Shown piece after piece: positions 1 through 13,100 of a stretch of DNA of 64,000 bases. This DNA comes from Allacma fusca (Eukaryota; Arthropoda; Collembola; Symphypleona; Sminthuridae). The DNA is taken from assembly GCA_947179485.1 (NCBI GenBank), contig OX359249.1:8060001-8124000 (forward strand), written 5' to 3'. Position 1 is the first letter of the stretch, and every line of letters starts with the position of its first letter. A model generated the notes under the pieces. That model saw nothing but the letters and a program-made list of their open reading frames with translations, was not told the DNA's origin and made no database searches. A program made the translations under genes and the position numbers.

Positions 1-1009
1 ACTTTCATCACATGATTATTTCCTTTCTCTTTCCAGCATCCCAGAAATTCACTCAAAGCTTTTCCTTCCTGGTCTGATGAGTTCCGTTATTTAATGTTGT
101 GAAAGAGAAATAAATTTACACTTACAATGCTAATAATGCACAGCTCTAACATTTCCTTATGTTTTCTCGGAAGTCTTTACATATTTCGACTTATGTATGT
201 ACATACATGCGTTGAACATAGTAGAAGAACCTCGTGATGTGAGATTCTCATAGGACCGGATATTTCTAGTCTTAACTGTATCTTCGAAAGCATTTTGTAA
301 ATTGTCTTAAATTCCCCGTCTAAATTTTCTTCCACAAATAATTTTGAGGCTCATTTGTAAAAAAAACATTTCCTAGGCTTCCCAACGCCCCTATTTGATA
401 TATGTAGATACTTCCCTATAGTTGAGAATTCAGGCTAGAGCGATAAAAATAGGGAGGAAAATTGGAAGAGATTCTATACCTGAGGAGTGAAAGGGAAGAA
501 GATGCGAGGGAAGATGGATTTCTGATGTTGGGATTTTTGTCCTGGATGATGTGTAAAGCTGTTATAGAAATATTTCAAAATACTGGAATTATTGTAGGAA
601 ATTTCATGGGGATCCATTATTCTCTTAAATCCTCAGCCCAAGTCAAAGTTTTCGACCAAAGGAGCTAAAACGTTGCGGTGTGGGATTTTCTCAAAGAATT
701 TATCATCAGGGAAAAAGAATTTCCCATATTAATTAAATCTCGTGTCGTAAATCTTCCCGTGCCCTCAATCACATAAGTTGGAACCAAAACATAGAGACTA
801 AACGAATCCCCATTAAGTTTGCATTTCAATAAATGTCCATCAGAATAAATCGAATTATTTTAATTAATTGTATTTAATTACTCGAGCATTGATTTATGAA
901 GGGATTTTATTCATAATTTCACAGTATTTCATTTATTTTCAAAACCATTCAGGACTATTGCAGTTGTGATAGAATAATAATTGTTTAAGACACATTTCCT
1001 CACAAGGAT

Positions 1010-1015
1010 TTTATT
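1010..1015 (-). terminator. candidate polyadenylation signal of DHCR7
   Basis: AATAAA on the minus strand about 140 bases past the DHCR7 stop codon. The position is right for a 3' UTR end, but the sequence is AT-rich, so a chance match is possible. Confidence 0.35.
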
Positions 1016-1152
1016 TTTGAAGCGTAAAAATTTTAAAGATACTCTCCTTCATACAGAAAATACTCTTACAACGAGGACCCTGCCTGCTACCGAGAACGAC
1101 CTGCATAATACTTCTTGGCTTGATTGAATCTCATTGGAATTGATTAACTCAT

Positions 1153-4100
1153 TTAAAATACATGGGGTATGAGTCGATACGGAACTTTCTTGCAGTACTG
1201 AACCCATCCATTCCCATATTTATTCTTGCACTTCTCTTCATCCCGGAAGATCCGGTGAATAAGGAGGACCAGGAGGAATAAGAAGTAGATGAAAGGCCAA
1301 ATTCCATAGTTGAATCCCGCCGGAATACTCCATGCAAGGGCGGCTCCGAGCTCAAAAGAGTAGTTAATTTTCCGAGCTAAACCCCACCATCCTGAAACCA
1401 AAAGTTGTCTTGTTTTCTTATCACCCGTACTAGTTGTATACGTCACTTTCAAGCCTTCCGCCTTTTTCCCCCACATCTGTAAAAAAAACCAGCAATCATA
1501 CATTTAACAAGTTTTATTAAACAATAATATTACTCAAGTCACACAGTTTGTTCTTAATTTTTCCTAAGATTTTCTAAAATCAAATCCCTTGACCATGGTC
1601 AGTATATTTCACATCCCAGGAAATCTAAATACACAAAAATATCTTAAGAAACGGACTGCTTTGACTGTGTCAAGCCCCGTATCCCTACATAATGATGAAA
1701 AAAAGTAATAATTACAAACAAGGGCTAGTATTTACAGAGGATGATAATTGACTGATTGTGAGCCCGGAGATTACGTTAAACACACAATCGTGTTTGACTG
1801 TTGTGGTGAGATTTATTTTGTAATGAGAGAGCTCCCTTTTAACTCAAAATCCCTTGTAATGAGTCTTCCCTAAATATAAGGAGTATTGCCTTATAAGGAG
1901 TGTCCCTCCATCCCTACGAGTCTTCCGAATACAAATAGTGCTCCCTGTAACGAGACGTTGGGCTGGCTGTCTCAAGTGAGCCGAAACAAATTGGTGGTTG
2001 GAAATAGGCCGTAAGAAGCATGGGCTGGGAAAGGAATGAGAAGATTTGGAAGAATAGGACGGAGGAGCCACCTGAGTGATTGTTCGTCTTGAGACACACG
2101 GAGAAAAGAAGAGACAAGAGAGAATAAGTGAGACAGTGGGAGGGAGGAATCTAAAATCCTAAAGCATATTCATCTATTTTCCCCAGATTTATTGTTTCCA
2201 CAGAGCAAACGTGTTCCCTCCAAGTTGCTAGATTAAATTCAAAGCGTACATCAAACAGACAGAGTTAACACTGGAGCGATAAAGAGGAGGAAACTCCCAC
2301 AAAGTGAATTGGGCTCACAATCAGGACACGAAGGGGAACAAAAGCGTGACAAAATCCATGTCTACAGTCAAGTCTCAATCTCCTGAACCTCCCTCCCTCC
2401 CTCCAAAAGGGCAATGCAATTCTACAATCTTCTATACTCAACATAATCTTTCCAACAAATCCACTAATTTTTTTATCTCTTTTACAGGAACATCCCCCGT
2501 GACTCCCGTGATGTTACAGTATAAAAATCCCCCAATCATTAAGTTCCGTCCTTTAAAATATATCCCCGGAAAAGAATTTGAGAGAGTTTGAAGTCCCCTC
2601 CTGACGGACTGCCTTCAAATACTAGCTCCTGCCCTCTGCAGGGTCAAGAACATTTGGACACTGGCCAATCCAATAGTGCTCTATTTAAATCCTAAAAGAT
2701 CATGCTATTATTATTATCCCGGGACATTTCCCTGGATCTAGGAGTGCTCTTGTAGTGAGAGTGGACTGCACGCAATTCAGCATTTCTACACTATATGTTG
2801 GGAAGCTGGAGGAATTACTCGACTTTGAAAAATGACTCAAATAAATGTTCGAGTAGTGTTGAGAAATTGAAGGTAGTTCCTGCTCAGTCATCCAAAACTG
2901 AATCCAGCCATTTCCTATGGCCTTGATGATACTCCATTTAGAATGAACGGGATGCCCTGAAATATTTCTCCCCTCTTGTGCTTATTTTGAACAATAGGAC
3001 AAGATTATTCCGCTTCGACTAAATTCTTAATAATTGTTGTATTTCAGATGTCCTGAAATTTGTTCCCCTGAATTTTTATAAATGAGAATTCCCTTTCTAA
3101 TGACAACAGGATGGATGGAAGCTCTCGTGAGGAGATAAATTAAGAGTGAGCTGAATAGGAATGTTGTAAAATAATTTGACTTGTTAGTAGGAAAGCCCTT
3201 GTATAAGGAGACGCATGGAATGTTGTATGTATATTTCCTGTGTTTGTGTCCTGGTTGAGAGGACATTTCCGAGGTGAGATTTTTGAGGCTGGTCCCCTTC
3301 CAGAGGATATTTCCCTCGCGGCAATATTCTACAGCTCAACTTGAGGGAGAGAAAAAAAAACGGTGCTAAAAACTCATTTTGGAGGAAATCGCTATCGATC
3401 TAAAAGAGAATTGAACATGAGATTGGTCCATAAACTGAGCAGCACGTAAAAGTTTGCACGTATCATTTTATTCCCCAAGTACTAGTCTTGAGTCCCATAT
3501 TGCTAAATGCACTGATTTCCCCCCCCCCTCCCCCTCACCCATTTTCTCCCTTGATTACTTCACAACCCACGGAGGAGTGAGTTGTCTACGTCAAGGTACA
3601 GTGATCCTTGGATATAAGAGAACTCTTTCCCTTGAAAGAGAGTGGTAGCAGATCCTATTACTATTTGTACCTCAATACTATTTCAGCTCACAGGTAGCAA
3701 ATATTTTGAGACGTTCCACTCTGCCCCGTTGTTGTAATATCCCTCCTTGTAAGAGTCCAATGAGTCTTGCAGTTATACAAAATGGATTAAAAATTGTACA
3801 AAAATGGACTAGGGGGAATTTAAACTAAAAGCAAATAGAACTTGTTTCATTGGGTTTGTTTTAGGATGCACTTTGCACTTTGCATTTTGCACTTTGCACT
3901 TACCATTAGTTTATTTTTACTTGTAGCGAAAACTGCAAGGATCCCATTTGAGTTCCAGGGAAACTTAACAATTCGGTTATTTTTTTGTGGGGAGGGAAGA
4001 AATCATAGAGAGCATTTTTCCTGGAATGGAGCCGTCACAGGGAGAGTACACAATATGTATACGTTATTATTAAGGCCAAAGACAATTTACTTTAGCCCCT

Positions 4101-7100
4101 TTCACTCCTACTTCAACTCAATTCCATGTTTTCTTCCACTTGAGCATTAGGCTGAAAGCTAGGATTGAAATTTGATGTGTCTGACGTGATTTAATATTGA
4201 TATATACATAGATGGTTATTTGGTTACAGTGTATCTTCACTCAAGCACATAATTACATGCGTACATCAAATATATAATTAATACCCGTCACCACAACCCA
4301 AGTTATTGCTCAATGTATACCGACTGACAAGGGAGCCTTTCGATTGGACCCCTCGTCATTGGAATGAAATATGAAGTATTTTAGTGAAAGTAGGGACCTG
4401 CCCGAATGTCCTTATATTTCGAAAAATTTGAGCCAACTTGCCTTGTTTTGCGCGGGAAATTGATTGAAAAATAATTATTACTGGTTTTTAATAATTATTT
4501 GTGCTCATTTTTTATAGTTTTAAAACCTTTTTGATATTTTCGGTGAAAAATACATAATGTGAGAGAGGGACTTAACATTATTTGACGTGAAAAATTCTAT
4601 TTTGAAGTTTCAAAAGTCTGTCAGACACAAGAACTACATTATTTTTTGAAGTTCAAGTGAGCGTTTCGACTGAGTTTATATTGAGTCTGATTTAAACTGG
4701 AGTTTGACCAAGAATTAACTTGAGTTTGACCTCAAGTGTGACCTTGAACTAATTTGAGTGTGAAATTTAAACTCGAGTTTGACCAAGAATTAATTTGAGT
4801 TTGACCTCTAGTGCGACCTCAAAAATCGAGTGTGATCTCGAATTATTTTGAGTTTGACCTCAAGTTTGATATGACTTAATTTGAGTTTGGCCTCAAGTTT
4901 GACCTTAAATCAATTTGAGTATCGATCTGGAAACTCAAATGTGAAGTCAAATTAACTTCAATTTGAAGTGAAATAATTGAAATGTGACATCGAAATTCGA
5001 GCATTAACTAAAACACAATCTTAATAATTTATTGTTCATTCCGATGTTGCGGGGCATGCTGGAAGGTTTGCTTGGTAGTTGGTCTTAAGTATCAAAAGCT
5101 ACGCCGAAAAGCCCTCAGAAATCGCTCCTCTTGAGACGTATTTATGAATTCAAAGCTAATCCACACCAGCTGCGGGGAAATGGATTTCAGAATCAATTAT
5201 TGAAGCAATAAATTTCCAGAAACCCATCAACTCTGATTGTAAATGTGGAGCGGAAGCTTTGGAGTATTTTTAAACCATAAAAACAATAACGTGAATGAAA
5301 GCTTCTGCAAGACTTCTAGCCTAGTGTGCTCACCCTACAATGCCCCCTCCTACACAAGAGTAGATATACATAAGTACGCTCACCAAAAATGAAAAAATAT
5401 CTAGAAATTCCCATTTACCCCGATGCGAGCATTCGAGTCGATCCAGCCCAGTCATATTTATCCCACTCTTGAAGAAGAAACGGTTATTTATTTATCAAAC
5501 GGCAATTTCTTGGTTGAGAAGGCACCCACAGTAAAAATCTTCAATATCTATTTGATTTCTCCGGATTGGGAGTTCCAAGGCGAGGAATTGTGTCCCCCAA
5601 TGTGAAGATGACAATACACTCCAGATTACACGGAGGGAGGTACGTTCAGTCAAGAAAATAGCCCGTAAAATATATGAGGCGTGTAATTTTATGAAAACGC
5701 CCACAAGATATCACCTCCAGTTTATTTTCCCTTTCAAAATTTTCACCTTTTTTTTTATACGTTCTATACATACACCATGTATACAGAGTTCTCCCTAACC
5801 TTTACCCCTCCCAATATTCTCCAAAATCCCCTCATGCTTCATATTTACACAGTACATTTTTTCACTAAAATTTTATTTGCAAATCTTTCTGAATTTTTTT
5901 CAGAGTAAGCCTCTCATAAATACACAATTTCTAAGACCTTACTTTTTACTTTACCTTTTCTTACTACGTCATAAATAAGAGGGATAACGGTAGAGGTGCA
6001 TGAAATGGATAATTTTTTGTATCCGTAATAAAATTCCACTTAAAAAAATAATTTTCACAATAATAGTCTAGCATGAGAGTTCTTTAAAAAAAATAGGAGC
6101 CCGAGCCAAGGAACAGCCCTGTACCTAGAAGCTATGTATGCTTTCTCTGTCAACAGTTTCTACCTATCCTTATAATAATTCCCAGACATGGGTCTATGCA
6201 AGGTAGTTCCAACCAATTGTCCCTTCAGAAGGATCCCTTTCTCCGACACCCTGGATATTTCCTCTCCGCGGATTTACGAGACGAATAAAATGAAGAGGGA
6301 AAACATAAAACAAATCCAGGTACAAGTTAAAAGAGATCCCATTTACCCATAAGTATGCACAGACGGATATGTCCTCTTTACGTAGAGCCATTAAGCGACA
6401 GTAACAGAGAAAGTTTCCTACTTGATACAGGGAGACTCTCATAGGAAAAGAAAAAAAATTGTTTTACCTTGATTGGTCGTCCTGTAGAAAAAAGCTCCTT
6501 CTGCCGATCCACGTCATAGTTGAAATAGATCATTGCAATTCCCAGTGAGAAGATAACCAGAGCACTAGCAATGCTGGATTGGGGCTGATGATAGACGAAA
6601 AAATACGAGTGGAAAGTGTACAATGATGGGACCCAGACTAAGCATCCCCAACAGAGGTAGTAGCCCGCTCGGTCCAGAGTAATGTCCAGAGTGTTGAAGT
6701 ATCCCGTCTCCCAACGGTAAAACTTGTAAATGTACAGCGTCTGGAGTGTTACATTGACTAAATGACCCGGGTCAAAGCCCTTGAGCTGGTAGGAGGCTCC
6801 GAAGTAAATTAAAATGAGTAATTGCCACATTATCATTCCCATGCGACAATTAGTTAATTGCTTCACGTCCACACCCAAAAGACGCGGATGAAGTTCCATC
6901 CCACGGTAGAATTCATGGAACATGGGGTAATTCTAGAAATTCATATAAAAAACACGTCTTCATATAATTACATGTGGGGAAGGAATCCCCTCAAAAAGAG
7001 ACTTGTCCTTATTTCCATGGAGCCATGACATGTACTCAGTCTTGAGGCTTTCGTACTTTTTCTCTCAATTCAAAATATTTTTATTTTTCACAAAAATTGT

Positions 7101-10100
7101 TTTTAATATTAAAAAAATTGAAAAATTCGCTATATTGAGTAGAGGTCCAGAAGGGATAGAGATCAACAACTCTATCAGTACAGGATACTCTTTTTATAAG
7201 GGACTTCCCTCTAGCAGCCAGTTCTTGTAAGACGAAACAAATTAAGTTATGAACATTTATACAATGGAAATTTTTTTTTGCTTGGAAGAGCTAAGGATTT
7301 AATGGGGAAATTTTAGGACTATTGGGGCTGCTCTTTCAACGGGACTGTACTGTAGCCGGCTCTTCCTTGGATGTGAAAAAATCATCTTGATAAAAAGGTA
7401 TCTTCATAAAAAGAATTTGAATCAGTCAGTATCAATTCAAATATGAGTCAATTTCTTCACAAGTTTTTTTTCGTCGTACTTTTTTCTTTCATATCAAAGA
7501 TGGTGTAGGAACTCATTCATTCATTCATTCATTCATTCAAAGAGTAAATAGAAAAAAAAATATTGGGAAGAATAATAATTCCTTCAAGGTAAAATCTTGA
7601 TATAAGGGACTTTCGGGGACTATAAAAGTGTCCCTTAGAAGAAGACTCTCTCGTCAATATGAGATTTGGCTGGATAACTGATCCCTTATAATGAGATTTT
7701 AATGTGGACGTTGTAAGGAGGTTCTTTTGAATTGTGCTAATGGATAGTGGGACTTGGAGGGATTCAATGAATGAGTCCCCCTTTTCCCTTATAACAAGAT
7801 TTGACTCTATTGAATTTTAAAGGAAAATGTCATCGGATAGATCTGGACGATCCATCAAGAGTGCACGAGGGACTTTCCCTGTAAAAGGAATCTCGGAGGA
7901 TGAGATTTCCCAGCGTTCGTTTCACAAATCCAGATCGACCAAAAAGCAGCCTCCCCGCTCTGTGGCCCACCACCAGGAGCGCAATAAAGAGAACATTTAC
8001 GAATCCGATGAAAAATTATGGGGTAATAATCTACACTCGGATTCCAGCTCTGAGCCGGGCTCAGAGTCCGCAAATCCCGACGACACTTCCACTACTTCCA
8101 TGTATCAACACATGTGTTCCAAATATGTGCACTACATCAATCCTTGCACGGTTTGTCCTTTCCCTTCTCTTCATATACAGTGTACTCTCCTTGGGGCCTG
8201 CCCCCTTATAAGAGCGTATATTCTCTATCAGAGGAAAGTATTCCCAAATTTTTAAGTAGTGTATTTTTTTAAATGTAATTATGTAATTATGTATCTATGT
8301 TAATATTATTTCTGTTTTCCCCATGTTAATTTCTACCCAACTAACAAAAATAATATAGTCTCGGTACAGCGGCTCCCTTTTGTATTTTCGACCCCTATTA
8401 AAAGTACTCCCATACATTCTCCTTTTATGCCAATATTAATTTTCCCTGTTGTTGGAGCCTGTACGGACCTCGTTATAACGGACTCCGTGGAACAGGACCC
8501 TCCGGGAAGAAAATAATTTGGAGATAATTCCGCTGTGTAAATATTTTTGGAAAAAGATGCAATCATAATTATTACACAGTGTGACCTCTCGCTATAAAGG
8601 ACACCAATAGTTCCCCTGCCTACAAATCTACTTTGAAAAAATCGTCTGAAGCCATTCTGAAATTTTGTGGTTTGGATTAAATCTGGAAAATCATCCTCAA
8701 TTCCCAACAAGTTTGTGACCCATTCGAATGGAACAGTGACCATGTCCGGAGTGTTTACAAAGCCCGCTATAAGGCGTATATTTTTTATCAGGGGACAAAA
8801 TCCCTTAGGAATTTCTTATAACGAGGTTTTATTGCATATATTAGGAGAATCATAAGTCACTTTGAGTTAGGGAGCTAGTCCAGTAAAAGTCTGGGAAAAT
8901 AGTGTGGTTAATTGGAAATGATTCGGGGGTAACTGTTTGAATAGGCCTTCGTAGGAAATACAGGAACACTTCTGTAGAATGGTCTGCATTTCCTACTGGT
9001 CCTTATATAGCTGAATATAATTTTAACACTATTACTCTTGTGGCTATATGTAGTGGTAGCTGTCTATATGGGTCAAAAAGTTGGTCTCACTAGGAAGAGC
9101 GTTAAAAGGGGATTTCCCAGTCTCATGCCAATAATCAGGAGATAGCTACAAATTGAAAAGGACGTTATATTGAGATAGTACAAATACATGGAGATAAACT
9201 ATCCCACGAATGTAATCTGTATTTATTGGCTTTATAGTTGAAGGGGTGCTCTTATAAAGAGACTACACTCGACACTACGCCTGCAGTCCCTCCTGTAAAT
9301 ATTTAAGGATAGAAATATGTCGTATTTTAAAATATTGTTCTCTTTCCCTGAATATAGTTCTTGAGACAGTTTACGAACGACGAAGGAACTCAAGAGTTGT
9401 TGACTGACATTCAGAGAAGAGATTTCTTTTGCTTCGTTATGCTAATCAAATGTCTCCAGCTCCTTATGATTGCAAGTCTCATAACCCTACCCTCCGCTTC
9501 CCCGTAAGCCTTTTTATATCCTACTTAATCTATTTTTTTGTAATTATGTATTTACAGTGTGTACTCTCGCTCTTGTTGTAGGAGCCCTCCTTATGACAGC
9601 CTTTTCCTTTTGAAGATTCACAAATATTGCCATACATTCCCATATATGATTGTGTTCATGTGTTGGTAGAATAAATAGGGACTTTTATATCATTTCCCCC
9701 TCCCCCAATAGCCCATATTGTAAGAGCAGGTTCGGTAATAAAAAATCCCATTCTTTCAGTTTCAAAGAAGATTTTTTTTTTACAGATTTTTTATACATTT
9801 TTATTAAACTAGAAATAAGGAAGATCACAGGGATCAAATCAGTTTTATTCCAATTTTTCATTTCTACAAAAAATTATGTTGACGCTCATTTGTTGGGAAT
9901 TTTTTGGTTTCAAAATTTTCTCATATAGAGATCCCTGCGTTGAGATATATCTGGACAGAGGGGCGGGGGACATGCAGAGACGACTAATTTAAAAATGTTC
10001 TTTTAGATCTCTGGAGGGATTTTTGAGGGACTTCCATCGCCACTATGTACTCATTCCTTTGTAAGTTCTTTCAAGGACCTATTCCTATTTTATCCATCAG

Positions 10101-13100
10101 GAGGTAAAATGGACTAAATACATTTTCGATTAGAAGTGTAAAATGTTTTATAAAGAGTGATCACTTTCAATCTGTACAATTTGTTACAATGACCCAGGTC
10201 AATACTTAAGGTCATTTGTGTCCTGTGACGCTTGAACACTCATTCTGCGGATAGTACGTACAAAAATAAATTCTCTGGAAAATTAATTTTCGTTTTACTT
10301 TTTGAAGTGAAAATTATAATTATCTGGTCCATTTTACATTTTGATCAATCCTTGACTTTGGATCCATTTAAATTTAAAGGACTTTTAAGGCCCTTTTAAG
10401 CACTGCACCCTAATTACATTTTTAGAGAGGCATAATTTGAAGGGATTTAAAAGAAATAAATCTATTACAGTAAAGTCTCGTTATAAGGGACATCCGATTT
10501 TTGTCCCTTATATAAGCTATCCCTTATAAATATAGTTTCTTATTTGTAGAAATACATGTTGGAGAGTAGGAGTACATGAGTCCCATGTAGCGAGAAATCC
10601 CCTATAAAGAGATCCTGTATAACGAGATTTTACTCTAATGTGATCCTTCACAGCGGACTATGCTCATGTATTGTGGCCCTGACCCGGATGTGTCCCTTGT
10701 TCCGGAAAATGAACTCCTTCTACCATGCAGTCGGATTTTTTGTGGTGGTGAGCCCACAGGTTTTATTTATCACAGTAAAATCTCGTTATAAGGGACGGAA
10801 AAATTTTGCCCCTCATCAAATCTGCCCTTCAATCTTTGCTTTTATTTAACCCTTTTTAAAAGATAATAATGATGTTTTTTTCACGTTTAAATTGGTTTAA
10901 ACGTATTTTAATAATAATAATGATTGATATATTATACTATAAATATACTCATTGGACCGAGGAATTTACAACCTAACAATCAAAGCTCCTTTAAAAAACC
11001 CGTCCCTTCTAACGAGGTATGATTGTCGCTGGAGGAAATTTTTGTCCCAAGCATTAGATAATTATACATAAAACTTTATGATTTTAAATATCTAGAATTA
11101 TTTCCTTTCGCCTATTTGTATATTTTGTGAGAATAGAGAACTTAGAACGAGAAAGTCTCGTTATAAGGGATACTTGGGAAGGAGATTTTTGTCTTTGTAA
11201 AAACTACCTTGGAGTTTTATTATTAATTATTTTTAACGAGACTTTCCCCCATTTGTCAGACATGCTGCTACGGTTACATTCTCGCATCTCTATCCTGCTT
11301 CTATAGTTCCCATGTGATCAGCAAAGTGTTCTGGATTCTCCCTGCCTCAGTGCTCTTCATGGCAATCTTCACCGTCGCAATGAATGTAAATTTGGGAAAT
11401 CAATTTAATCGAAAAGCTACAATAATTATATATAGACTAATGAACTTAGACGTATGTACATTCCACACTCCCTATAAAAGATCCATTTCAGAGCAGGTTC
11501 CCTATAGGAGCAAACCTGTCTGTAATCTCTGTACATAGGAGTTGTGATATAATTCTGACTCCATATTTACAGCTGTCCGTGGTGAGACGACTGATTTACA
11601 TTTCCGCACTCTCATCCGTCCTATTTTTTGCAACTGCCATGGCCCTCTTGCCCATCGTGTACGAAGGGAATCCAGGATTTGAAGTATCCGTGGACATTTG
11701 GCTACCGGCTGTTATTGCGGCGGAGATATTAATTTTTGTACTGACTTCCTCTTAACTTTCAAAAAATTATCTCCATTCATTCCATTACTCCAAGTCCCTC
11801 ACGCACTTTCCCCTTTAGATTATTATTTTGAAGGTTGAATGCTTTGATGGCATTTTTTGTATTTAAATCTGTAGCTCCTCATCTTTGAGCTCCAATCCAT
11901 CATAATTGGAGAGCGAGGGACAATCCATAAGAATGATTTCTTGTACGTGAGTTTGTACTTATGAGGGGATGTTTTTTGGAAATTTCAATCTCCTTCCTGA
12001 AGCTATCAGCTCTGCATTTAAATACTTACATTTGGTTCCACAACCACGTCCCATGATGTTCCATTTCAACTCTGACCTGGCACACGAACAGACCCTCATA
12101 ACGTGTCATTCATTCACATTCTGACCCTTCAAGCCTCTTGTTATGTCAATGCACGTGGTCACTGTCGAATTCCTCTTCGTTCCAATAAGGTACAAGTATT
12201 TAAGTGTTATCCTTTTTTTTTGCTAATTTTCCTATACAGAGAATATTTATGTGCTTGTGCTATTCTTGTAATAGGGTTTGTATCCAACACGCAGAAAGAC
12301 TCGGAGGATATAGACATTTGCTAATAAAGCCCTGAATTAAAGCAAGAGGAGAGATGAGCTGAGTGTTGGTCAGGCGGGGCCGTATGGAATCAACACACAA
12401 GAACATAAACCTAGCCCTGGGAGGAACTCCAGTTTAAAATTTGGAAGCGCAACGAACTTCCATAAGGCACTGTAGTTACGTGCTACAAACGTAGCGGTTG
12501 TCCATTTGTCATAATTATGGAGACATGTCGTGGGAGGAGGAAAAAAATAACTTTGACTATTGAGACTAATATTTCAAATTCCTTTGCTCAAAGGATCCCA
12601 CACAGTTTCCTTTTTACTCCCTGAATTCTAACCCATTAATAAAAAGATAATTCAGAGGCTGAGTGGAAGAACCTTTCGCCACCATTCTAGATACCATTGG
12701 CCTTTATTTTAAATAATAAAAATAGCTTCCAAAATGTAAATATATTAACGTGTATTGCCTTATACAGTCCGAACGTTAATAGAAATGAATGAACAAATTA
12801 CTGCTCGTTCCTTAGTGATAATAAAGTATTAAACGTAGCAGGCTGCCGTGTATATGAATCTCCATTGGAATTCAATATCCTCTTCCTCTTCATTGATAGT
12901 GCACATAAACAATCTAATTTCCTACATGATGATTTCCTATATGATGTACTAAGGATAGAACCAATTGCGATACACCTCGTTCGAACCGTTGTCGTAGTAA
13001 CCCCGACTAAGATCGTCGTATTAACTTAATTCAAAATTTTGAATTTTTGAAAAAAAACCTAAATCTTGACCTGTTTTTTGACATGACATTTTTTTCGACT

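Noticed and set aside
7900-8211. 103-codon second frame over the first exon of the nested gene
   Set aside because: A shadow of the real frame, which continues correctly into four further exons.
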